Shown: in pieces, positions 24,063-29,488 of the stretch
Layout: each line of letters begins with the position of its first letter
Position numbering within the stretch: the first letter of the stretch is position 1
Origin: a virus
DNA length: 29,684 nt
Virus record (IMG/VR): IMGVR_UViG_3300030331_001467
Coordinates: 1 to 29,684 of that record
Strand: one strand, 5' to 3'
Translations under genes and position numbers: made by a program
Notes under the pieces: generated by a model
Databases searched by the model: none
What the model was told of the DNA's origin: nothing
What the model saw: the letters and a program-made list of their open reading frames with translations, nothing else

Positions 24063-24300
24063 TAAAAACTTATGGTTTGAAAATATAGGTGATAAAACAA
24101 TTTATTACAGCTATAATACAACAGTAGCAGTAAAAACACCGATTGACACATATGTTTCAGAAAATGTATGGAGTGTCACAACAGCTAAACACCTCAACAG
24201 AATTGAGGAATTAACTGGAAGTAATAGAGAATACAGAATGAGATATAAAGATTTTAGAGAATTTTGTATCAATAACAATGTTAATAAACACTATATTTAA
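24043..24300 (+). CDS. DUF8033-like small protein (tentative)
   Basis: 85 residues. The core DKTIYYSYNTTVAVKTPIDT, then YVSENVWSVTTAKHLNRIEE looks like a small family in phages and archaea that I know as DUF8033 (YYSY-T-VA, then W--TT-KHLN). Function unknown. The start at 24043 is chosen for ACTGGAGG 8 bases upstream. An earlier ATG at 24010 lacks a ribosome site. Confidence 0.6.
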   Translation: MKTQIDSKNLWFENIGDKTIYYSYNTTVAVKTPIDTYVSENVWSVTTAKHLNRIEELTGSNREYRMRYKDFREFCINNNVNKHYI

Positions 24301-24323
24301 ACAAATAAAGGAGGAGTACAACT

Positions 24324-24470
24324 ATGACTAGAATACTACTTGCGATTGCATTTGCAATGTCATTTATGTTGATGTTTTTAGGTGTGATAATTATGTTACA
24401 CTTAGATTTATTCACAGGTTTTTTAGTATCAACTGTTGGTTGCATATACTTTTTTAAGTATCTGCCATAA
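24324..24470 (+). CDS. Small two-span membrane protein
   Basis: 48 residues, MTRILLAIAFAMSFMLMFLG, then a short turn and a second hydrophobic stretch FLVSTVGCIYFF ending KYLP. GGAGG lies 8 bases upstream. Function unknown. Possible inner-membrane effector. Confidence 0.6.
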   Translation: MTRILLAIAFAMSFMLMFLGVIIMLHLDLFTGFLVSTVGCIYFFKYLP

Positions 24471-24519
24471 TTAAACCACAATTATATGCTAAGAAAAAAC
24501 AATAAACAACGGAGGAAAA

Positions 24520-24711
24520 ATGAGAATAAGTAATGAAGTAATGAATGGAGCATTAGAAATATTTGATAAACATTTTCCTAAAGACAGGTCAATGAAAATC
24601 AATGAGAAAAAACAAATTGTAAAATTCTTTATTAACTTAAATGAGTTTGCAAATAAAAATAATATCAAAATAAATAAAAAACATTTTGAATATTTACAAA
24701 GTAAAATATAA
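24520..24711 (+). CDS. Small helical protein of unknown function
   Basis: 63 residues, MRISNEVMNGALEIFDKHFP, then a Lys/Asn-rich helical part (KKQIVKFFINLNEFANKNNI). CAACGGAGG stands 5 bases before the ATG. Nothing recognised. Confidence 0.6.
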   Translation: MRISNEVMNGALEIFDKHFPKDRSMKINEKKQIVKFFINLNEFANKNNIKINKKHFEYLQSKI

Positions 24712-24730
24712 CACAACTGGAGGTTGAATA

Positions 24731-25033
24731 ATGATACTAGCACAATTAAATTTACCGACTACAACTAATAGTGGTAAATCTACTAAAAGACAACTCAATC
24801 AACTAGAGGTTGAAACTTGCAATAAGTTTGGAGGTTGTACAACTTTTAATGGAATGGGCAAATGGGTTGATAAAAATAAATTATACTTTGATAAACTTAG
24901 AATATATCAAGTAGCAATTCAACCTAAAGACAAAAAAGAATTTATTACAATGTGTAAGAAGTATGGTAAGTTAACTAAACAACTAGCAATATATGTTGTA
25001 ATAAATAACAAGCCTAGAATAATAAACTTATAA
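24731..25033 (+). CDS. Small conserved-looking protein with FGGCT motif
   Basis: 100 residues. MILAQLNLPTTTNSGKSTKR, then KFGGCTTFNGMGKWVDKNKL, then IYQVAIQPKDKKEFITMCKK. The order (LN-P-T, then FGG-T--G-G-W, then a Y/D strand and a helix) resembles a widespread small hypothetical family of phages and plasmids. No function is known to me. The start has ACAACTGGAGGTTGAATA just before it. Confidence 0.6.
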   Translation: MILAQLNLPTTTNSGKSTKRQLNQLEVETCNKFGGCTTFNGMGKWVDKNKLYFDKLRIYQVAIQPKDKKEFITMCKKYGKLTKQLAIYVVINNKPRIINL

Positions 25034-25047
25034 CAACTGGAGGTTGA

Positions 25048-25125
25048 ATGTTTATACTAGAAATAATACCAATGTTCTTAATATATATATTGTTTATGTA
25101 TATTATATTTGGAAGTGAAAAGTAG
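25048..25125 (+). CDS. 25-residue membrane micro-protein
   Basis: It begins MFILEIIPMFLIYILFMYII and ends with a short FGSEK tail: a single hydrophobic helix. It has the full CAACTGGAGGTTGA leader directly before the ATG, which argues for real translation despite its size. Confidence 0.55.
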   Translation: MFILEIIPMFLIYILFMYIIFGSEK

Positions 25126-25138
25126 GTATGCAAAAACT

Positions 25139-25153
25139 GCATAGCAGATATGC
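25139..25153 (-). promoter_or_regulatory. Early element copy 2 (inverted)
   Basis: GCATAGCAGATATGC on the plus strand, whose reverse complement is GCATATCTGCTATGC. It differs from copy 3 at one base. It lies in the gene-free gap 25126-25222, ending 33 bases before the -10 of the next promoter, the same distance as copy 1. Confidence 0.65.
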
Positions 25154-25164
25154 AAAAATAACAT

Positions 25165-25192
25165 TTGCAATTTTCTGTGGTTGTGATATAGG
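25165..25192 (+). promoter_or_regulatory. Early promoter with extended -10
   Basis: TTGCAA (25165-25170), 16 bases, then TG-A-TATAGG (the -10 box is 25187-25192). Start expected near 25199, 24 bases before the ATG at 25223. Geometry equals that of the 23405 promoter. Confidence 0.5.
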
Positions 25193-25222
25193 TTTGATAT
25201 GTTAACTAACAATGGAGGAAAA

Positions 25223-25399
25223 ATGATAACAATAAAAATAAATGAGAATGAGTTATTATTCTTATTACAAAGTATCGATTTAAAATTAGGAAAGTATGCT
25301 GAGAAAAAAGTTAGCGACTATCCTGAATGGAAAGTTAAAAAGATACTTGAACTAAAAAAGTTAAGAGATAAGGTAAGTAAAAAGCAATCAACAATCTAA
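25223..25399 (+). CDS. Small helical protein of unknown function
   Basis: 58 residues, MITIKINENELLFLLQSIDL, then a Lys-rich helical part. GGAGG lies 5 bases upstream. The reading upstream from 25199 is rejected because it lacks a ribosome site and would start at the promoter. First gene behind element copy 2. Confidence 0.6.
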   Translation: MITIKINENELLFLLQSIDLKLGKYAEKKVSDYPEWKVKKILELKKLRDKVSKKQSTI

Positions 25400-25413
25400 A
25401 CAACGGAGGATAG

Positions 25414-25551
25414 ATGATAGATAAAGAAAATATGTGGGAAGATGCAATACAACAATTAGAACTTCCTTTATGGGAAGAAGAAGATATAGAAGGTGAAGAT
25501 TATATTGAAACCATAAAGAAGAATGGTAAGATAAAAATGGAGGAGGAGTAA
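25414..25551 (+). CDS. Small acidic protein
   Basis: 45 residues, MIDKENMWEDAIQQLELPLW, then EEEDIEGEDYIETIKKNGK. Very acidic in the middle, with CAACGGAGG 5 bases upstream. Its stop overlaps the next start as TAATG. Its own last codons (ATG GAG GAG GAG) form the next gene's ribosome site. A DNA-mimic or inhibitor role is only a guess. Confidence 0.55.
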   Translation: MIDKENMWEDAIQQLELPLWEEEDIEGEDYIETIKKNGKIKMEEE

Positions 25552-25760
25552 TGGCTAAACCTACTGAGGACTATTGGATAACAGTACGTTTTAAATCTAA
25601 TGGAATAAAAGAGAGAACCTTTACTGGCTCAGATGATAATGTTCTATTATGTAATTTTGTAAAGGACAACTTTATAAATGCAAGAGAGATAGAATATAAT
25701 TGGAGTTTTAGTAAAGAAAAAAATTGGTTAAATGATAACTGGGTAAAGGAGGTTAAATGA
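25551..25760 (+). CDS. Small protein, possible member of the YR/VYK family
   Basis: 69 residues, MAKPTEDYWITVRFKSNGIK, then a helix-like and a Trp-rich end (YNWSFSKEKNWLNDNWVKEV). Beta strand, loop and helix order recalls the small MK-x-YR proteins further right. Function unknown. Confidence 0.55.
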   Translation: MAKPTEDYWITVRFKSNGIKERTFTGSDDNVLLCNFVKDNFINAREIEYNWSFSKEKNWLNDNWVKEVK

Positions 25761-25876
25761 TGTTAGTAAGATACATACATAAACTATTACAAGTGTTAAT
25801 AGATAGAGAAGATAAGAAGTTTAGGAACAGCAGATATGAACTTAGACTTAAACTAAATGGGAGGAATACTCACTAA
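25760..25876 (+). CDS. Small basic protein of unknown function
   Basis: 38 residues, MLVRYIHKLLQVLIDREDKK, arginine-rich end. Two adjacent ATGs exist, at 25757 and 25760. AGGAGG is 7 bases from the second and 4 from the first, so 25760 is preferred. Ends in a TAATG overlap with the next gene. Confidence 0.5.
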   Translation: MLVRYIHKLLQVLIDREDKKFRNSRYELRLKLNGRNTH

Positions 25877-26094
25877 TGAATATTCAATTTACATTTAGAT
25901 ACGAAGATAAAAAAGATGATGTTGAACTTTCAAAAGAAGTAATTGAAAGTAGAGGATATAAGAGAGCTGTTAAAAGTTTTCAAATAAAATATCCTAACAT
26001 TAAACAAACAATAGTATCTTGGATAAAAGAGGGAAGACCATTATCAAAGGTACAAAAACTTCCAATGGGTAGGAAGAAAAAACTAGGGAGGTAG
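25876..26094 (+). CDS. Small basic protein of unknown function
   Basis: 72 residues, MNIQFTFRYEDKKDDVELSK, then RGYKRAVKSFQIKYPNIKQT and a basic tail GRKKKLGR. The middle could form two helices with a turn, and the basic end suggests nucleic-acid contact, but no known domain is evident. Confidence 0.55.
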   Translation: MNIQFTFRYEDKKDDVELSKEVIESRGYKRAVKSFQIKYPNIKQTIVSWIKEGRPLSKVQKLPMGRKKKLGR

Positions 26095-26095
26095 T

Positions 26096-26194
26096 ATGAT
26101 TGAAATATTTTTAGAAGCACCAATGGAACTACAAATAATTTTATTGGGAGGAATAGTATGCTTGATGATAGAAGTAGTAAAGCAATCAAAGTAA
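26096..26194 (+). CDS. 32-residue membrane micro-protein
   Basis: MIEIFLEAPMELQIILLGGI followed by VCLMIEVV and a basic end QSK. One hydrophobic helix. GGGAGG lies 5 bases upstream. Overlaps the next gene by 37 bases in another frame. Confidence 0.5.
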   Translation: MIEIFLEAPMELQIILLGGIVCLMIEVVKQSK

Positions 26195-26385
26195 AGTTAG
26201 CAAAAGCAATTGAGTTAATAGTAAAGGAACAATCAAAAGACTATAACTCAAAACTTTGTGAGATACAATTAAGATTGGAAACTATTTATGATACGATTGA
26301 TAATAGTATTTATAAATCAAATGTAGTTGTTAATAACTATATGGGTGATGGGAACAAAAAGAGAACAACAACGGAACATAACTAG
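26158..26385 (+). CDS. Small helical protein of unknown function
   Basis: 75 residues, MLDDRSSKAIKVKLAKAIEL, then CEIQLRLETIYDTIDNSIYK, NNYMGDGNKKRTTT near the end. GGGAGG lies 6 bases upstream, within the previous gene. Mainly helical by eye. No homology recognised. Confidence 0.55.
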   Translation: MLDDRSSKAIKVKLAKAIELIVKEQSKDYNSKLCEIQLRLETIYDTIDNSIYKSNVVVNNYMGDGNKKRTTTEHN

Positions 26386-26390
26386 AACAT

Positions 26391-26558
26391 ATGTATTTTA
26401 TTGTGTACAAACCAAGAACAAAATACAAACTTTTCTCAAATGAAATATGGGCTACTGAGAGAGAGGCAAATGATTTTGGTAAGAGAAATAAATTAAAAGT
26501 CGATTGGAAAGTTGTTGAGTTTAATAAGATTAATAAAAATAAGTATTGGATTATTTAA
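26391..26558 (+). CDS. Small VYK-type protein
   Basis: 55 residues, MYFIVYKPRTKYKLFSNEIW, then ATEREANDFGKRN and WKVVEF. The order strand, strand, 'A-s-eEA' helix, strand is shared with the MK-x-YR proteins at 27479-29259. The ribosome site is weak, so translation may depend on coupling to the previous gene. Confidence 0.5.
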   Translation: MYFIVYKPRTKYKLFSNEIWATEREANDFGKRNKLKVDWKVVEFNKINKNKYWII

Positions 26559-26560
26559 TT

Positions 26561-26806
26561 ATGTTATATATATTATTAACTATTGTAATGGTACTTATTA
26601 TTAATAACCTTAATTATCTATATATAAATATATACTATTTTGTTTTTAATAAAACTGAATATTATAAGAACATATATAGAACTTTAATAGGTATGTTGAC
26701 AACGCATATCTGTTATGCAAAATTGTCGTGGCTTATGTCATACAATTGCCACAATATTGTGGTATCAAACAATAACAACGGAGTAAACTATGAAAACAAT
26801 AACTGA
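26561..26806 (+). CDS. Doubtful membrane ORF overlapping a control region
   Basis: 81 residues from ATG 26561, hydrophobic at first (MLYILLTIVMVLIINNLNYL), then an irregular Asn/His-rich end. There is no Shine-Dalgarno, and its 3' half coincides with element copy 3 and a perfect palindrome. It may be a short membrane gene whose frame runs on by chance, or not a gene. Confidence 0.25.
   Translation: MLYILLTIVMVLIINNLNYLYINIYYFVFNKTEYYKNIYRTLIGMLTTHICYAKLSWLMSYNCHNIVVSNNNNGVNYENNN
26704..26718 (+). promoter_or_regulatory. Early element copy 3
   Basis: GCATATCTGTTATGC, one base away from the reverse complement of copy 2. A TTGACA stands two bases before it (26696-26701). A possible -10 (TATTGT, 26755-26760) lies 36 bases after it and 30 bases before the ATG at 26790. 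Confidence 0.6.
26749..26762. promoter_or_regulatory. Perfect 14-base palindrome, possible operator
   Basis: CCACAATATTGTGG reads the same on both strands. It overlaps the possible -10 box of the unit starting at 26790. A second GTGGC (26728-26732) could pair with GCCAC (26748-26752), an alternative hairpin. Confidence 0.5.
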
Positions 26807-26984
26807 AATAAAACAACACTTCTCAGATAATGAGATAAAATTATGTGTTGATATTATTAAAGGTAAGTTAGAATTTTCTGTACTAGAAGAACAGATAAAA
26901 GATTTCTATGCAGAAGAGAATATAGATAGAGATAAGTTGCTTGACCAATTGGAAAGCGACTTTGATTTTTGGGGGATAGTATGA
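26790..26984 (+). CDS. Small acidic helical protein
   Basis: 64 residues, MKTITEIKQHFSDNEIKLCV, then VLEEQIKDFYAEENIDRDKL and a final DFDFWGIV. CAACGGAG stands 8 bases upstream. First gene behind element copy 3. No recognised family. Confidence 0.6.
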   Translation: MKTITEIKQHFSDNEIKLCVDIIKGKLEFSVLEEQIKDFYAEENIDRDKLLDQLESDFDFWGIV

Positions 26985-27133
26985 TACATAAAACAATGAA
27001 ACAATTGATGGCAGAAAAACATTGGTCAGTACAAGGACTAAAAGATAACTTGAAGATAACAAACAAGGAGGTTGAAGAGTGGGCAAAGTTAAACAAGCAG
27101 TACAAGAAGTCCAAGAAGAGATACAAGAGATAG
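26981..27133 (+). CDS. Small basic protein, HTH-like by eye
   Basis: 50 residues, MIHKTMKQLMAEKHWSVQGL, then KDNLKITNKEVEEWAKL and a Lys/Tyr-rich tail. Two helices separated by a short turn followed by a basic tail could be a minimal helix-turn-helix, though this is weak evidence. Starts with an ATGA overlap and overlaps the next gene by 55 bases. Confidence 0.45.
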   Translation: MIHKTMKQLMAEKHWSVQGLKDNLKITNKEVEEWAKLNKQYKKSKKRYKR

Positions 27134-27288
27134 TTTATTTTTGGAAGGGTGATATATCACTTGATGATATTAAAACTATATTGAAGAATAAATATTTCTT
27201 TAAACAAAAAGATAACCCATACTATATTAGTGAGGGTGTGATAGAAGAGTACTATAAAAAAGCTAAGGAGGAATATAATGAAGCGTAG
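27079..27288 (+). CDS. Small protein with GTG start
   Basis: 69 residues, MGKVKQAVQEVQEEIQEIVY, then WKGDISLDDIKTILKNKYFF. The start is GTG at 27079, with AAGGAGG 7 bases before it. No ATG is available upstream in this frame. Mainly helical, acidic. Unrecognised. Confidence 0.55.
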   Translation: MGKVKQAVQEVQEEIQEIVYFWKGDISLDDIKTILKNKYFFKQKDNPYYISEGVIEEYYKKAKEEYNEA

Positions 27289-27469
27289 AAAAATAAGAGG
27301 TGAATGGGAAGCAGAGTATATGTATAAAACACCAACACAATCTATTAAAATAATAGCTGGTGATTGTGATGAAGCAGAGGCGAAGTTAAGATATATGAAG
27401 AAACATTTTATTGCAGATGATAAAGGTTATTTATATGTACTAACAAATGAGAAACCAAAATTATTATAG
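27278..27469 (+). CDS. Small MKRRK-type protein, loose YR family
   Basis: 63 residues, MKRRKIRGEWEAEYMYKTPT, then SIKIIAGDCDEAEAKLRYMK and YLYVLTNEKPKLL. Strand, strand, 'DEAEA' helix, strand, as in the next gene. AAGGAGG lies 6 bases upstream. Overlaps the previous gene by 11 bases. Confidence 0.55.
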   Translation: MKRRKIRGEWEAEYMYKTPTQSIKIIAGDCDEAEAKLRYMKKHFIADDKGYLYVLTNEKPKLL

Positions 27470-27478
27470 GAGGAGAAT

Positions 27479-27661
27479 ATGAAACGATATAAACTAACAG
27501 ACACTTCAGAACAAACAGTTGTTTATGAGTGTGAAATAGAGGCTAACTCTGTAGAAGAGGCAGAAAAAAAAGCTGAAGAAGGATATGATTGTGATTGGGA
27601 AAAAGTAAGTGATTGGTGTAATTCAAATTATATTTCAGTTGATGAACTGGAGGATAAATAA
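27479..27661 (+). CDS. Small MKRYK protein, DpnD/PcfM-like layout
   Basis: 60 residues, MKRYKLTDTSEQTVVYECEI, then EANSVEEAEKKAEEGYD. Short strands followed by an 'A-s-eEA-kkA' helix is the layout I associate with DpnD/PcfM-type small proteins of phages and plasmids. Function of that family is not established. AGGAGG lies 5 bases upstream. Confidence 0.55.
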   Translation: MKRYKLTDTSEQTVVYECEIEANSVEEAEKKAEEGYDCDWEKVSDWCNSNYISVDELEDK

Positions 27662-27662
27662 T

Positions 27663-27998
27663 ATGGAAACAGCAAACTATAAAGATACACCACAAAAGAT
27701 ATTTGATATAGCTGAAGATTGTTATAACGAATATAAAAGTGGTGAGTTGGGTGATGGAGTATATATGGCAAGTGGCTCTATGGTATCAAACGAATTTGTA
27801 AATAGATGCAAGACAGCAGGGTTTGATATAGAGAAGTTTAACATACCTGAAATAGCAGGGGATGTTGAGAATGATGTTGATGAAAACAATTCACACTTGA
27901 TGAGTAAGTATGCAGGTGAACCACCTGAACCTGATGAAGATGATATATCAGAGGAAGACCAAGAACGAGCAAATCATTTAGCGAGAGGAGATAGATAA
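27663..27998 (+). CDS. Small acidic protein of unknown function
   Basis: 111 residues from ATG 27663, METANYKDTPQKIFDIAEDC, then GDGVYMASGSMVSNEFVNRC and an acidic tail (EPPEPDEDDISEEDQE). The ribosome site GGAGG lies 9 bases upstream, inside the previous gene. The next gene starts in a TAATG overlap. The acidic tail is notable but gives no function. Confidence 0.6.
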   Translation: METANYKDTPQKIFDIAEDCYNEYKSGELGDGVYMASGSMVSNEFVNRCKTAGFDIEKFNIPEIAGDVENDVDENNSHLMSKYAGEPPEPDEDDISEEDQERANHLARGDR

Positions 27999-28351
27999 TG
28001 AGTAGTTTTTATTATGATACAAGTAAGTTAAGAAAAGAATGGACAGAAGATGCACTAACTAACTATGGTGAATATATTGCTGAGGCTTTAAGAAGTGAGC
28101 AGTTGTATAAAGATGGTTGGTGTGAAAGTAAAATTGAATACTTTGATAATGATGAGTGTCAGATAAAAGTAAGATGGGGGCTTGATGAAGAGGGCTACAA
28201 GCAAGAATGGAATGACACTATCACTTATACTAGGGAAGATTTTTTCAAAGAGTATGATAAGAACTTTCCTGAAAAACCAGTAGGGATTACATTGACTTAT
28301 ATGGATGATGAACCTGAAGAGGAGTACTCAGTATTCGGAACTAAAATATAG
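27998..28351 (+). CDS. Hypothetical protein
   Basis: 117 residues, the longest in the right arm: MSSFYYDTSKLRKEWTEDAL, then WCESKIEYFDNDECQIKVRW, then EWNDTITYTREDFFKEYDKN, and an acidic end. Strand-rich centre between helices. CGAGAGGAG lies upstream and the start overlaps the previous stop by one base. Unrecognised. Confidence 0.6.
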   Translation: MSSFYYDTSKLRKEWTEDALTNYGEYIAEALRSEQLYKDGWCESKIEYFDNDECQIKVRWGLDEEGYKQEWNDTITYTREDFFKEYDKNFPEKPVGITLTYMDDEPEEEYSVFGTKI

Positions 28352-28359
28352 GAGGACAT

Positions 28360-28518
28360 ATGAATGATGATGACGGATGGTATTGGGCAGAGGGAGTAGA
28401 AGTTATGGGCAACTTTGGTGATACTGATACATTTACTTTTTGTATGTGTAGAAATAATGACGAGGCAAAACGAGTTGCTAAAGGATTAAACTTATTAGAT
28501 AAACTGGAGAACGAATGA
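28360..28518 (+). CDS. Small protein with YR-family-like helix
   Basis: 52 residues, MNDDDGWYWAEGVEVMGNFG, then FTFCMCRNNDEAKRVAKGLN. Ends with LENE. Strands followed by a 'n-DEAkrvA' helix, like its neighbours. AGGAGG lies 4 bases upstream. Unrecognised. Confidence 0.5.
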   Translation: MNDDDGWYWAEGVEVMGNFGDTDTFTFCMCRNNDEAKRVAKGLNLLDKLENE

Positions 28519-28616
28519 AAAAATATATAGAGAAGTTTCATCAATGGCATTTATATTATAGACAAGAAATAGTATGCTTTAGTTTTGGTTTTATAATGGG
28601 GGTAATATTGATATGA
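28515..28616 (+). CDS. 33-residue membrane micro-protein
   Basis: MKKYIEKFHQWHLYYRQEIV, then CFSFGFIMGVILI. The start is in an ATGA overlap, the ribosome site CTGGAG is 9 bases upstream, and the end is in another ATGA overlap. Single hydrophobic helix at the C-terminus. Confidence 0.5.
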   Translation: MKKYIEKFHQWHLYYRQEIVCFSFGFIMGVILI

Positions 28617-28723
28617 AAATATTTATTATATCAAGCATAACAATTATGTTATTAATTGTAGGATTTGTATTAGGATATTATCTAGCAATTGATATATTTA
28701 GTTTAAAATGTTTTCAAACATAG
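28613..28723 (+). CDS. 36-residue membrane micro-protein
   Basis: MKIFIISSITIMLLIVGFVL, then GYYLAIDIFSLKCFQT: an N-terminal hydrophobic helix, signal-anchor-like. Coupled by ATGA to the gene before. Confidence 0.5.
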   Translation: MKIFIISSITIMLLIVGFVLGYYLAIDIFSLKCFQT

Positions 28724-28731
28724 GAGGATAA

Positions 28732-28917
28732 ATGAATAGATATAGAATAACATTATCACAAGTGAGTGTTGTTGAGGGCTATGACAAGACAGAGGCAATA
28801 GATAAAGTGTTATCAACTTCTTCTATTAAAAATCTAGAAGTAAAAGTAAAACAATTAGATGATACAATCACTAATAAAATAGAGAGAGTATTGTTAAAAC
28901 TAATGGGGTGGAAATGA
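28732..28917 (+). CDS. Small MNRYR protein, YR family
   Basis: 61 residues, MNRYRITLSQVSVVEGYDKT, then EAIDKVLSTSSIKNLEVKVK. Strand, strand, 'KTEAIDK' helix, strand. Same layout as 27479 and 29056. AGGAGG lies 6 bases upstream. Coupled by ATGA to the next gene. Confidence 0.55.
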   Translation: MNRYRITLSQVSVVEGYDKTEAIDKVLSTSSIKNLEVKVKQLDDTITNKIERVLLKLMGWK

Positions 28918-29069
28918 AAAGATATAGAGTATTAAAAGAATTTTTTGTATATGCAAAAGATGAATATGAGGCAGAAACAAAATCAGAAGAGAATATAAAA
29001 GGTAAAAGTAAATTACCTTGGATATTAATTGATGTACAAGAAATGAAGGAGGGGAATGAAAACGTATAG
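28914..29069 (+). CDS. Small MKRYR protein, YR family
   Basis: 51 residues, MKRYRVLKEFFVYAKDEYEA, then ETKSEENIKGKSKLPWILID. Shares the MK-x-YRV start and 'YEAE' helix with its neighbours. Overlaps the next gene by 14 bases. Confidence 0.5.
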   Translation: MKRYRVLKEFFVYAKDEYEAETKSEENIKGKSKLPWILIDVQEMKEGNENV

Positions 29070-29259
29070 AGTGTGGAGACAAGAAGTAGTTATGTATCAC
29101 AATGAAGTTAAGGCTAAGAATAAAACTGAGGCATATGAGAAGGCTTTAGATTTAGACTTTGATGCTTGGTTGATGGGTGAGTGTGATAGATACGATAGTT
29201 GGAAAGACAGCTATGTTAGAAAAGATTTAACGGAGGTAGTAAAGAATGAAAGTAAGTAA
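29056..29259 (+). CDS. Small MKTYRV protein, YR family
   Basis: 67 residues, MKTYRVWRQEVVMYHNEVKA, then KNKTEAYEKALDLDFDAWLM. The clearest family member: strand, strand ending in EVKA, then the 'KTEAYEKAL' helix. GGAGGGG lies 2-6 bases upstream, rather close. Overlaps both neighbours. Confidence 0.55.
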   Translation: MKTYRVWRQEVVMYHNEVKAKNKTEAYEKALDLDFDAWLMGECDRYDSWKDSYVRKDLTEVVKNESK

Positions 29260-29488
29260 AGTAATAGATTTAATTTCTTTGATAGGTGATAGTACAATAC
29301 CAATAGATATACATAAACACTTAAACGAAGAACATTTTTCTAAAAGTAAGGGCGTGTTTATAAAGATAGGGGATATGGATTTATACCATTATATTAGAAG
29401 TCATCTCAAAGATAGTAAAAGAGTATGGGATGATATGTCTGATAAGTCTGATAAACTTGCAGAAATAAAAAAGATATTGGAGGATTAG
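29246..29488 (+). CDS. Hypothetical helical protein
   Basis: 80 residues, MKVSKVIDLISLIGDSTIPI, then VFIKIGDMDLYHYIRSHLKD, ending KKILED. Alternating helices, no recognised family. Its ribosome site ACGGAGG lies inside the previous gene. The last codons (TTG GAG GAT) form the ribosome site for the next gene. Confidence 0.55.
   Translation: MKVSKVIDLISLIGDSTIPIDIHKHLNEEHFSKSKGVFIKIGDMDLYHYIRSHLKDSKRVWDDMSDKSDKLAEIKKILED

Noticed and set aside
26696-26724. TTGACA at 26696 with element copy 3 as its spacer
   Set aside because: At 17 bases the -10 would be AAAATT, only three of six consensus bases. Not called as a promoter.
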